NCBI RefSeq assembly: GCF_000153345.1
Contig: NZ_CH724125.1
Location: 818,344 to 882,343 of the forward strand
DNA length: 64,000 bases
Origin: Neptuniibacter caesariensis
Lineage (GTDB): Bacteria > Pseudomonadota > Gammaproteobacteria > Pseudomonadales > Balneatricaceae
Direction: 5' to 3'
A model generated the notes under the pieces. That model was not told the DNA's origin and did no database searches. It saw only the letters and a list, made by a program, of their open reading frames with translations. This document shows, piece after piece, positions 7,173-15,610 of this stretch; position 1 is the first letter of the stretch, and the number at the start of each line of letters is the position of its first letter. A program made the translations under genes and the position numbers.

Positions 7173-8159
7173 TTAAAGTGCCTGATATGCTTCCAGTACT
7201 GCTTTGCCAGACTCGCCAGCTTCAGCTTCCCATTCGTCAATCATTGTCGCGCCGATAGCTTCCAGCTCACCGATCAGCTGTTTGCTAGGTTCAACCACTT
7301 TCATGCCGTTTTTAGCCAGAGCATCAGTGTGCTCAACGGCTAGTTTACGGCCCATCTCCCAGCCTTTTTTCTCAGCATTTGCCGCAGCAGTCAGGATCAC
7401 CTGCTGAGTCTCTTTGTCCAGACGGTCAAATACGCGCTTGTTTGCGAAAACCATGTTTTTTGGAATCCACGCATGCACGGTGGTGAAGTGCGAGATGTAG
7501 TCCCAGCTCTGACCGTTTACACCGGTGCTTGGAGACGTGATCATTGCGTCAACCGCATTAGTAGTGAATGCCTGAGCAACGTCACTAAATGGGATATTCA
7601 CAGGTGTCGTACCCATTAGGTCAGCCAGACGCGAAGTGGTAGGGCTATAAGAACGCATTTTTGATCCGCGCAGATCGCTCAAGCTGTTTACTTCTTTATT
7701 TGTGTAAAGGTCCTGAGCAGGCCATGGTGAAGTGTAAAGAAGCATCAGGTTTTCTTTAGCCAGGGCTTTCTGAATTTCAGGCTTAGATGCTTTGTACAGT
7801 TTCTCAGCACTATCAAAATCTGTTGCCAGGAACGGAATGTTGTCCAGCTTGTAGATAGGGTTCAGGTTACCCAGACGGCCAATAAATACTTCGCCGATTG
7901 GAACCTGACGAGTTTTAACGGCACGGTGAATTTCAGGATGCTTGATCAGAGAACCGCCAGAGTGAATGTTAACCGTTAGCTTACCGTCAGCTTTTGCATT
8001 GATCTCTTCTGCAAAACTGCGTGCTACTTGGGTTTGGTGAGTACCGTCACCGTATGGGGTCGGCATATCCCAGCGGGCACCAGCTGAAGTAACGGCTGAA
8101 GCGCCAAGTGTCAGAGCAGATGCCAGCACAATGGCAGCTTTGTTGGTGAAACTATTCAT
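7173..8159 (-). CDS. dctP: TRAP transporter substrate-binding protein (DctP)
   Basis: 328 residues with a Sec signal peptide (about residues 1-27, cleavage near SAG-ARW). Family segments are GTHQTQVARSFAEEI, GEVFIGRLGN, LRGSKMRSYSPTTSRLADLMG, which contains the conserved ligand-binding Arg, and PFSDVAQAFTTNAVDAMITS. It delivers substrate to DctQM. GGAG precedes the ATG by eight bases. A sigma54 promoter is present at 8220-8235, and the adjacent sigma54-type regulator is the likely activator. Confidence 0.92.
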   Translation of the reverse strand: MNSFTNKAAIVLASALTLGASAVTSAGARWDMPTPYGDGTHQTQVARSFAEEINAKADGKLTVNIHSGGSLIKHPEIHRAVKTRQVPIGEVFIGRLGNLNPIYKLDNIPFLATDFDSAEKLYKASKPEIQKALAKENLMLLYTSPWPAQDLYTNKEVNSLSDLRGSKMRSYSPTTSRLADLMGTTPVNIPFSDVAQAFTTNAVDAMITSPSTGVNGQSWDYISHFTTVHAWIPKNMVFANKRVFDRLDKETQQVILTAAANAEKKGWEMGRKLAVEHTDALAKNGMKVVEPSKQLIGELEAIGATMIDEWEAEAGESGKAVLEAYQAL

Positions 8160-8219
8160 TATTATTCTCCAAGTCTTTTTTTCGGAAACAATACCGTTGG
8201 CATTGGTTGAAATAGAGAT

Positions 8220-8235
8220 TGCAAGGAGAGGGCCA
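8220..8235 (-). promoter_or_regulatory. Sigma54 (-24/-12) promoter of dctPQM
   Basis: On the minus strand TGGCCC-N5-TTGCA has GG and GC exactly 10 bp apart, close to the TGGCAC-N5-TTGCW consensus. It lies about 60 bp before the dctP start, so initiation near 8208 leaves a leader of about 50 nt. It fits control by the regulator at 8381-9730. Confidence 0.8.
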
Positions 8236-8331
8236 GTTCTGAATTTATTTTGATAAAATCTTTAAAAACAATTGGTTAGAATTTATTTTGTGTTGTGGGA
8301 ATGTTCAGGGCTTAGCTATTTGGGATGGATT

Positions 8332-8361
8332 TGACTCAGGCTTATTTTATCGCCTGAGTCA
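8332..8361 (-). terminator. Hairpin after the response regulator gene
   Basis: A TGACTCAGGC/GCCTGAGTCA stem of 10 bp with a 10-base AT-rich loop, 20 bp past the regulator stop. The U-run is weak on both strands, so it may stop transcription only partly. Confidence 0.5.
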
Positions 8362-8380
8362 GTTTTGACACATGTGGTGT

Positions 8381-9730
8381 TTAGATGAAATCTTTCTTAT
8401 CCAGATCGTATTTTTTCATTCTCAGATAGAGCTTCTTTCTCGGAATGCCCAGTGACTGAGCGGTCTGTTCGATCTGACCATTGTGAGCCTTAAGGGCGGT
8501 CAGAATTACCTCTCGCTCATAGCAGGCAACAATTTCATCCAGGTTACCTTCAGACTTCACTTCGGGTAGTTCTAAGCGGTTTGTTAGTGGTAAACCCAGC
8601 GCCCATCGCTCGGCCACATTACGCAGTTCGCGAACATTACCAGGCCAGCTTTGCATGCTGAGCTGTTGTAACAGCAGCTCAGGAATCGGTTTTTCCTCAC
8701 GCTTGAAACGTTGATTAGCCTGATCTACAAAAAAGCTGAATAGCAGAGGAATATCTTCTTTGCGTTGGTCGAGGCTGGGCAGATCCAGGCTGCCGACGTT
8801 CAGGCGGTAATATAGGTCTTCTCTGAAAGACCCTTCATCGGAAGCTATGCGCAGATCCATTTTTGATGCGGCAATAACACGAATATCAATCGGGATATCA
8901 GAATTACCCCCCAAACGCTGTAGAACGCGTTCTTGAAGAACACGAAGCAAGCGGACCTGAAGAGAGGCGGGCATACTTTCAATCTCATCGAGAAACAGGG
9001 TGCCGCCACTGGCATATTCAATTTTACCGATTCGCTTTTTGCTGGCACCGGTAAAAGACCCGGCCTCATGGCCAAACAGCTCACTTTCGATCACGGATTC
9101 CGTCACTGCGCCGCAGTTCAGTGCGACGAAAGGTTTGTCTTTACGCGGGCTGAAATCATGCAGGCACTTTGCGACGACTTCTTTACCCGTACCGGTTTCA
9201 CCGTTAATGATCAGGTCTACATCAACCTGAGCAAGCTGAAGCACAGTATCGCGTAACTTGGTGACCACATCAGACTGACCGACTAAGCGTCGGGTGATTT
9301 CACCCTGACCATCAATCGCTTTACGCAAACGGCGATTTTCCAATACCAGCTCGCGTTTTTTCCAGGCGCGTTCAACGGTATTAAGATGGTTCTGCGGATC
9401 ATCGTTCTTTTCAAGGAAATCGTAAGCGCCCTGACGAATCGCTTTAATAGCGACGGCGATGTCAGAGTGCCCACTAAACATGATTACCGGTATTTCCGGG
9501 TCAATCTCCAGGATTTTTTCCAGTACATCTAAGCCATGCATAAGGTCCATGCGGACATCGCAAATAATAACCCCCTGCCAATTGATAGAGCAGTGGCTGA
9601 TTGCGCAGCTTGGGTCCTCAAATGCGACGGCGTTATAGCCTTCTAGATCAAGCGTCTGGATCATAGATTCACGTACGATCTCTTCATCGTCAATAACGAT
9701 AACCTGGCCATTTTTCATGGCTGAACTCAT
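8381..9730 (-). CDS. Sigma54-dependent response regulator, DctD-like
   Basis: 449 residues. A receiver domain (about 7-120) has the acidic pair IDDEE, the phospho-Asp in CDVRMD and the conserved Lys near 105. An AAA+ domain has Walker A GETGTGKE, a sigma54-contact loop GSFTGA (Ser in place of the usual first Ala), Walker B GGTLFLDEI and an NVREL motif. It ends in a Fis-type helix-turn-helix (QTAQSLGIPRKKLYLRMKKY). The ATG at 9730 overlaps the kinase stop by one base (TGATG), so translation is coupled. A further upstream ATG would extend it into the kinase gene and is unlikely. It probably activates dctPQM. Confidence 0.9.
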   Translation of the reverse strand: MSSAMKNGQVIVIDDEEIVRESMIQTLDLEGYNAVAFEDPSCAISHCSINWQGVIICDVRMDLMHGLDVLEKILEIDPEIPVIMFSGHSDIAVAIKAIRQGAYDFLEKNDDPQNHLNTVERAWKKRELVLENRRLRKAIDGQGEITRRLVGQSDVVTKLRDTVLQLAQVDVDLIINGETGTGKEVVAKCLHDFSPRKDKPFVALNCGAVTESVIESELFGHEAGSFTGASKKRIGKIEYASGGTLFLDEIESMPASLQVRLLRVLQERVLQRLGGNSDIPIDIRVIAASKMDLRIASDEGSFREDLYYRLNVGSLDLPSLDQRKEDIPLLFSFFVDQANQRFKREEKPIPELLLQQLSMQSWPGNVRELRNVAERWALGLPLTNRLELPEVKSEGNLDEIVACYEREVILTALKAHNGQIEQTAQSLGIPRKKLYLRMKKYDLDKKDFI

Positions 9731-11670
9731 CAGGAGGTACTCCGCTGTTCTTGCAATTGGATAGTGAAGCAAGCACCGCCTTCCGTGTTGTTATTCACGC
9801 TTAGCTTGCCACCAAAATTGTTGATGATATTAAATGAAATCGCCAGTCCTAACCCCAGACTCTGTCCTCTGCGTTTCGTCGTAAAGAAGGGGTCAAAGAT
9901 TTGCTCCTGAAGCTCTGGGGTAATGCCTGGACCGTTATCGCTGACCTTTATCTCAAATCCGCTGGAGATTTTTTTACAACGTATTGTGACCTTTTTCTCT
10001 TCCTGGCTATGGATCGCATCCAGTGCGTTAGTCAGCAGGTTCAAAACTACTTGCTCAAGTTGGACAGGGTCTGCGAGCACCTCTGCCTCAGCTTCTTCAA
10101 AATACTGTTCAATCTGAGTTTGCTTTCTGACCTCATCGCCCTCAAGCATATTCAGGGCGTTATCGATCACTTTTCTAAGGTCAACGGCGATTAGGTTGAC
10201 AGGTTGATTACGCGCAAGCTCTTTTAAACGGGTGATGATCGTCGATGCCCGCTTGGTGAGATTGGATATCTGGCGCAGATTCTTCTCTGTATCTTCTATG
10301 CGCCCTGCGTTTAGTAATCGTACCCCGTTGTGAGAGTAGTGACCTATAGCGGAAAGGGGCTGGTTAATCTCATGGGCGATACCGGCCGATAGCTGCCCCA
10401 TGGCACCATACTTACCGGCTTGTACTAACTCTTCCTGAAGCGTAGACAGCTGATCACGGAAACTGATCAGGGAGCGCGCCATGGTGGTGATCTCATCATT
10501 GCCTTTTAGTTGAACTTGTTCGTTAAGGTTACCCCCTGCAATGGCTCGCATACTATTATCCAGGCTGGTAATACGAGCTACCATGTATCGGCCTACATAA
10601 AGCCAAACCACCAAAATGGAAAATACTAAACTGGCCACCACGGTGATTAGCATCCAGTTCTGACTTTTCTGAATAGTCTCTTCAGCGCTTTTAGCCGAGC
10701 TTTTAGCGGCACCTTCAGCTTTTGCCGCCTGAATGGCAATCAAGTCATTCAGGTTGTTCAGCTCGTTTTGTAACTGGCCCAGGAGTTCCTGGCCCTGATT
10801 GTTATTGGCGCGTTCACGGCTGCGGATCTGGAAAATCGTGTTATCACCCCGAGTGAGAGATACAACATTAATAATCGTTTGCTTCAGTGCCTGAATCCCG
10901 ACCATATTCTCCAGTGAATCCACCTCAAGCTTAATACGTTCGGTGATGACATTTGAGTGGGTACGCGTCGCGATCAGGGAATTCAGATCGGGCAGATGCT
11001 GGGCACGGTCAACCAAATTAATCAGCAGATTTACATCGGCTTTAATGCGGTACAAGCGTTGCAGGTTGGCATTAATTGAATTTGCAGCTTCCTGGCCGTA
11101 ATTGTTGATCACAATCCAGGAATCAGGCAGATCCTGATTGTAGTAATTATAAAGGTGCCTTTCTGCCTGCTCGGTCAGTGAGTCAATTTCACTTAGGAAA
11201 CTTGAGGCAACCCAGCGAAGGTGCTGGTTTTCTGCGTATTTTTGTTTCTGGAGAAGAAATTTACCCTGAACATTGGCATCCAGTTCTGAAAGGGAACTGT
11301 TCAGCCGTTTTATCTGATCCGATAGCGCCCGTTCTACATGTTGGTTTCGGGTGCTCTCTGAGATTTCTGGCAGCAGATCAGACATGGTGGTGATATTGAA
11401 ATCAAGATCTTCCCAGATGTTCAGGCGCTTTTCTTCGTGTTCTGCTGCCAGCAGGGTCGGGCCTAACAGAGTAATTCGGGTACTCTGTTCCTTAAGACCT
11501 GCCATTAGGCTTAAGGTTTGAATATTCCCCTCAACAATCTGGTTAAGCTCATTGCCTAAACGGTTGTAGGAGACCCAACTGATAATGCTGGCAAGCAGGG
11601 TTAGCGTACTCAGTGCTCCAAAAGCAAAGAAAAACCTTCCCCTGATCCCGAGCATTTGACTGCGATTCAT
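9730..11670 (-). CDS. Sensor histidine kinase with large helical periplasmic domain
   Basis: 646 residues. TM1 is at about 12-32, followed by a roughly 300-residue helical periplasmic region rich in Leu/Asn/Gln heptads, TM2 at about 335-357, then HAMP, HisKA and HATPase. The kinase core shows GQLSAGIAHEINQPLSAIG with the phospho-His, then NLLTNALDAI, DNGPGI and GLGLAIS. The periplasmic domain lacks the PAS-like fold of true DctB and resembles the TorS-type helical sensor, which reads a periplasmic binding protein and not a free ligand. It is co-translated with the sigma54 regulator and divergent from an orphan TRAP binding protein, a candidate partner (inference). Confidence 0.87.
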   Translation of the reverse strand: MNRSQMLGIRGRFFFAFGALSTLTLLASIISWVSYNRLGNELNQIVEGNIQTLSLMAGLKEQSTRITLLGPTLLAAEHEEKRLNIWEDLDFNITTMSDLLPEISESTRNQHVERALSDQIKRLNSSLSELDANVQGKFLLQKQKYAENQHLRWVASSFLSEIDSLTEQAERHLYNYYNQDLPDSWIVINNYGQEAANSINANLQRLYRIKADVNLLINLVDRAQHLPDLNSLIATRTHSNVITERIKLEVDSLENMVGIQALKQTIINVVSLTRGDNTIFQIRSRERANNNQGQELLGQLQNELNNLNDLIAIQAAKAEGAAKSSAKSAEETIQKSQNWMLITVVASLVFSILVVWLYVGRYMVARITSLDNSMRAIAGGNLNEQVQLKGNDEITTMARSLISFRDQLSTLQEELVQAGKYGAMGQLSAGIAHEINQPLSAIGHYSHNGVRLLNAGRIEDTEKNLRQISNLTKRASTIITRLKELARNQPVNLIAVDLRKVIDNALNMLEGDEVRKQTQIEQYFEEAEAEVLADPVQLEQVVLNLLTNALDAIHSQEEKKVTIRCKKISSGFEIKVSDNGPGITPELQEQIFDPFFTTKRRGQSLGLGLAISFNIINNFGGKLSVNNNTEGGACFTIQLQEQRSTS

Positions 11671-11821
11671 ATATAAAGGCTGCCTGATTAAAACTGCGCG
11701 TAATATTAGCTTAAATTGAAAAGGGCCATCTGAAAAACCTTATAACGGTTTTTTATCGCATCTGGTCAGTTTGGCTGATGTTCGCTACCCTGAGATCAGA
11801 TATCTACTAAATCCGGTGATT

Positions 11822-12883
11822 ATGAAAAGCTTCAGTAACTCCCTTGTCTCTTTCTGCCTCGCTCTGCTGCTCTCGCTTTTAACTATACAAGTGCAGGCAA
11901 GTGAAACCCGTATTATCAAAGCGGTGGGTACCTGGGAGTACTTTACTAACTATCAGGAACATGAAGGCCCTTTTTGGAATGAACATATTGCCAAAGTGTC
12001 CAAGGGCGAGATTGTCGGAGAGATAAAACCCCATACGCAACTCGGCTTACAGGGCTACGAAATTATGCGTTTGGTTAAAAATGGTGTCTTTGATTTTGCA
12101 TTTGGGCTGCCAGGCTATGTTGTACCTGAAAGTGAGATTTTCGAAGGGGCTGATCTTTCCTCTTTGGTACAAAATATTGATGTTCAGAAGAAGGTCGCTG
12201 AAGCTTATTTCCCCACTTTAGAGTTGGCATTTGCGGAGAAGTACAATGCCAAACTGATGATGCTTTATCCCTTTCATAGTCAGATGATCTGGTGCAATAA
12301 AGAGATTCGCTCTATCACTGATCTCAAAGGAAAACGCATCCGGGTATTTCTCTCAACCCTGGGCGATTTTGTCGAAGGGGTCGGCGCTATTCCGGTAAGC
12401 GCCTCATTTAATGATGTGCCAAAAGCATTGGAGAAAGGGATCTTTGATTGTGCAATTACAGGCACAATGTCCGCTTACACGGGAGAGCTTTATAAGGTCG
12501 CTGATTATGGTTACACCCTCCGAGTAGGGTGGGGGCTTGCCTTTGGCGCCATGAATTTAAATAAATGGAATTTATTAACCAGCGAGCAGAAAGCGCTCCT
12601 GCAATCTGAACTGGCTGCTCTTAGTGAAAAGATGTGGAATGAGATAGCGAAAGAGGATGCGATGGCGCTTGCATGCCTCGCTAAGGGCCCCTGTGAAATG
12701 GGCGAAGTTGGTAATATGACCCTAGTCACGCCATCAAGACAGGATCTGGAGGTTCGGACACGGGTAGCCAGGGAGGTTATTTTACCTCGTTGGGCCAACC
12801 GCTGTGGTCCCGATTGTGCTGCCAACTGGAACCACACGGTTGGGAAATTGCTCGATCTTAGAGCGGAAACGCAGCCTCGATAG
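11822..12883 (+). CDS. Orphan TRAP-type (DctP-family) periplasmic binding protein
   Basis: 353 residues with a signal peptide (residues 1-26, ending VQA). DctP features include ITDLKGKRIRVF with the ligand Arg and PVSASFNDVPKALEKGIFDCAITG. It is clearly different from the DctP at 7173-8159 and has no permease beside it. Four cysteines occur close to the C-terminus or before it (CLAKGPC, CGPDC), suggesting disulfides unusual for the family. The start at 11822 removes 17 residues that would precede a clean signal peptide. Its place opposite the kinase gene suggests a sensory helper for the kinase, or a second binding protein for the same permease. Confidence 0.82.
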   Translation: MKSFSNSLVSFCLALLLSLLTIQVQASETRIIKAVGTWEYFTNYQEHEGPFWNEHIAKVSKGEIVGEIKPHTQLGLQGYEIMRLVKNGVFDFAFGLPGYVVPESEIFEGADLSSLVQNIDVQKKVAEAYFPTLELAFAEKYNAKLMMLYPFHSQMIWCNKEIRSITDLKGKRIRVFLSTLGDFVEGVGAIPVSASFNDVPKALEKGIFDCAITGTMSAYTGELYKVADYGYTLRVGWGLAFGAMNLNKWNLLTSEQKALLQSELAALSEKMWNEIAKEDAMALACLAKGPCEMGEVGNMTLVTPSRQDLEVRTRVAREVILPRWANRCGPDCAANWNHTVGKLLDLRAETQPR

Positions 12884-12909
12884 TTGTTGGAGCTTGGTGA
12901 ATAAACCGG

Positions 12910-13806
12910 TTATGCCGTTTTGTACTTACCGGGTGTCACACCAAACTTTTTCTTAAAGGCCCGAGTGAAGTGAGCCTGATCACTAAATCCCAGATCCAGA
13001 GCGATACTCTGGAGGTTTTGTCTGTCATTCAATAATGCGTCTTTGGCCCGGTCAAGACGGATGTTCAACAGATGTTGATAGGGTGTTTCCCCAGTTAGCT
13101 TTTTAAATTCCCTGAGAAAGTAATATTTGCTGCAGTTCAGAGCATCGGCCATCTCTTCAACGCTTATCTGTTGATCAATTCTGTCATTAATCAATTGATT
13201 GATCCGGGCAAGATCGTGCTCGCTGAAGCGTGATGGCGGGGGTAACTGTTTTTCTTGATCACTAAAGTCAGAGTAGTTATTAAGATAATGAACTGACAGC
13301 ATTGAGATCAGATTTTTCAGATACTCTGGCCCGTTTTGCCCTTTGTTTTCTACCTCGATTAAAAACAGATCGATAATGCTTTTTAGAACATTATCCTGAA
13401 CGTTGTAGTTTTTTAGGAAGCTGATTTCTTTGCCATCTGTTTGCAACGGGCAGTGGTTAAGAAATATATCTTTCTCAATCGCCAGGATGACAAAATAACA
13501 AGGTTCATCAATCTTGTGGGTAAAAGGTGTATCAGGTGGGTTTATCCAGATCTCTCCAGGAATAGTGTGGAGTGGTGCCATCCCTTCTGCTGTTTCCGCT
13601 TCCCAATGCAGTTCCTCTTCCAGACCAAGCGCAAAGTAGAAGTAGGGGGTGCTTACATGGGTTGGATAGAAGTGAGGGGAGGTGCCTTTTTCCAGCACAA
13701 CACCTTGCCAGTTAAGCTCTTGGCTGGAGAGTTCAATTTCAAGAACCTGCCCACAATCTGAAGGCTGACCTGAAGAATGGTCGACAAACTTAAGCCGCGA
13801 CTTCAT
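12910..13806 (-). CDS. AraC-family transcriptional regulator
   Basis: 298 residues. The N-terminal half is a cupin-like sensing domain with HFYPTHVSTPYFYFALG and PGEIWINPPDTPF. The C-terminal 100 residues hold two helix-turn-helix motifs (SVEEMADALNCSKYYFLREF and IALDLGFSDQAHFTRAFKKK) and the family ending FGVTPGKYK. Ligand and target are unknown. It is convergent with the orphan TRAP protein (26 bp apart) and lies upstream of secreted protein genes on the same strand. Confidence 0.88.
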   Translation of the reverse strand: MKSRLKFVDHSSGQPSDCGQVLEIELSSQELNWQGVVLEKGTSPHFYPTHVSTPYFYFALGLEEELHWEAETAEGMAPLHTIPGEIWINPPDTPFTHKIDEPCYFVILAIEKDIFLNHCPLQTDGKEISFLKNYNVQDNVLKSIIDLFLIEVENKGQNGPEYLKNLISMLSVHYLNNYSDFSDQEKQLPPPSRFSEHDLARINQLINDRIDQQISVEEMADALNCSKYYFLREFKKLTGETPYQHLLNIRLDRAKDALLNDRQNLQSIALDLGFSDQAHFTRAFKKKFGVTPGKYKTA

Positions 13807-13913
13807 CTTGATTACTCTCTATCGCTAATCGAATACTTGCACTCTACATTATTGAACAATAGTCGGTCTATCTGTTGTCACAGATCCAATTTAAGCCCTA
13901 TGCAGGTTACTAA

Positions 13914-13943
13914 AACAGGGCCAGATTTATTCCTGGCCCTGTT
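13914..13943 (-). terminator. Terminator after NTF2-like gene
   Basis: AACAGGGCCAG/CTGGCCCTGTT, an 11-bp perfect stem with an 8-base loop. On the minus strand it is followed by TTTTAG. It lies 17 bp past the stop of the 13960 gene. Confidence 0.7.
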
Positions 13944-13959
13944 GCTGGATAAATGCAGA

Positions 13960-14514
13960 TTACTCGAAGTTAACCTTATTGTGATGGCGTTGCTTAAGGT
14001 TTTCTGCCGCTTTTAGTGGTGCTTGCCCGAGTATTTCCCGGCTACCCATTTCAGTTGGGTTAGTCAGCTTCACGCTGGTAATTTCCCAGTTGTCAGCCGC
14101 TTTTTCCAGGGTAAATTGATAGGTGCCCGCTACTTGCCAGAAGCCTTGTTCTCCCAGCCAGTGGCTTGCGGTAAAGTCCATTGCCGCATCAGCCTGATCT
14201 CCGTTAATGGATAGTCGAATCTGACCGGCTTCATGGAAGGTGGTATCAAAACCGGGCAGGAAGTTTGCCCAGTTTTTCATCAGGGTTTCGCGGGCTACCG
14301 ATTCAGGAGCTCCACCAAACAGAGCGCTATAATCTACTGTCAGTTTGGGGGCGAATAGGCGGCCAAGATACTCAAAGGCGCCTTGATCAGCTAAAGCCGA
14401 GAAACTGTATAGATTACTGCGAATTATCGCTTCATCTTTTGTTATGGTTGAAGCCTGCCCAGCCATAGAAATTACTCCCAGAAAGCAAATGATAAGGAAT
14501 CGTTTCATTACCAA
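13960..14514 (-). CDS. Exported NTF2/SnoaL-like domain protein
   Basis: 184 residues with a signal peptide (residues 1-21, AGQA-ST). The rest fits the SnoaL/NTF2-like cone fold: DEAIIRSNLYSFSALADQGAFEYLGRLF for the opening helices, then LTVDYSALFGG, and a closing sheet (ASHWLGEQGFWQVAGTYQFTLEK, WEITSVKLTNP). Such proteins are hydrolases, isomerases or binding modules; here no catalytic Asp/His pair can be assigned with certainty. It starts 6 bp after the alpha/beta hydrolase gene, so both are made together and both are exported. Confidence 0.78.
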   Translation of the reverse strand: MVMKRFLIICFLGVISMAGQASTITKDEAIIRSNLYSFSALADQGAFEYLGRLFAPKLTVDYSALFGGAPESVARETLMKNWANFLPGFDTTFHEAGQIRLSINGDQADAAMDFTASHWLGEQGFWQVAGTYQFTLEKAADNWEITSVKLTNPTEMGSREILGQAPLKAAENLKQRHHNKVNFE

Positions 14515-14520
14515 TCTCCC

Positions 14521-15468
14521 TTACAGGCTCGCTTCGAAGTGCTTAACAATGGCTGTTACTGCTTGGTTAACCGCTTCAGGTTGATCATAGAAATCAAACT
14601 GTGAGATCCCTTCAAACCAAACTGCGCTGACATTATCGCTCGCACTTTCTAAGTACTGGTGAGCACCTGCGGGTAGCGCCATCGCTTCAGAGGCAACCAT
14701 TAATACAGGCTTGTCTTGTTTTGTCGCGCTTAGTTGAGCATCGTAGTTCAGCCAGCCATCCCATGATGCCACATTGAATTTGTTGTCATACTCGGGAATA
14801 AGACCACGGTCTGTCTCAGTGTAATAAGGCGCCTGATACATCAGCGCGTTTTCATTCGTTAAACTCGCCGCTTCGATATAAACCAGATCAGCGTTATCTG
14901 CAGCCTGGTGGGCCGACTGTAAAAGCCCCTCGACGCTCTCTTCTCCGCCATAGATAGCGGTCGCCATGGGTTTATCATGCAACCAGGGTGCTACAACCGC
15001 TACTGATTGAATCTGCTCGTTATTCAACGCAGCATCCAGCATGTAGCCTGACGATGCACAGACACCTACGCCAGCAATGCGACTGGAATCAACATCTGCT
15101 AGCTGGGGGATCGCTCGGATAACAGCCTGAATGTCTTCAGTTTTGCGTGCTGGGTCTTCAAGAAAGCGAGCGGAATCTTGTGATTGACCCCAACCGCGAA
15201 AATCAAATGTGAGCGCAGCATAGCCTTGGGCAGCTAAAGCTTTGGCATACACAGCTGGCATCTGCTCTTTTACCGTTGTCCAGGCACCTGTAACGATCAC
15301 TACAGGCGGATTGTCGATCCCGTCAGGCAGATAAAGATCAGCTGCCAATGCGCCTACCTGTGTTTTCAGTTCAATCTTCTTCATCGCGATACCCTTATTG
15401 TTGCTTGCGTTAGCGGAAACGGCTAAGGAACAACTAACCAGCAAAATAGACATGATTTTTTTAAACAT
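14521..15468 (-). CDS. Exported alpha/beta hydrolase
   Basis: 315 residues with a signal peptide (about 1-21). Fold marks are PPVVIVTGAWTTVKEQMP (oxyanion strand), ALTFDFRGWGQS, and a nucleophile elbow reading GVGVCASSGYM near residue 140. The elbow has Cys at the position usually held by Ser, as in dienelactone hydrolases; a neighbouring Ser could serve instead. A C-terminal GISQFDFYD lies where the His is expected, but shows no obvious His; a later H (VKHFEASL) is the only candidate. Substrate unknown. First gene of an operon with the NTF2-like protein. Confidence 0.82.
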   Translation of the reverse strand: MFKKIMSILLVSCSLAVSANASNNKGIAMKKIELKTQVGALAADLYLPDGIDNPPVVIVTGAWTTVKEQMPAVYAKALAAQGYAALTFDFRGWGQSQDSARFLEDPARKTEDIQAVIRAIPQLADVDSSRIAGVGVCASSGYMLDAALNNEQIQSVAVVAPWLHDKPMATAIYGGEESVEGLLQSAHQAADNADLVYIEAASLTNENALMYQAPYYTETDRGLIPEYDNKFNVASWDGWLNYDAQLSATKQDKPVLMVASEAMALPAGAHQYLESASDNVSAVWFEGISQFDFYDQPEAVNQAVTAIVKHFEASL

Positions 15469-15610
15469 CAGCGTTCTCCGGCTCCTGTTTGACTTATAGA
15501 AATATTAATCAGCAGGGCGGCGCAGGTATTGAAGATTAATGCCTGAGTTTTTGAACAATATTGCTCAAGGAAGGTGAGAAGCCTTTCATCAAGTCGTTAG
15601 AATCTAGTGG

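Noticed and set aside
11734-11755. AAAAACC/GGTTTTT hairpin upstream of the orphan TRAP protein gene
   Set aside because: Short AT-rich stem between divergent genes; could be a weak attenuator but no leader peptide or alternative fold was seen.
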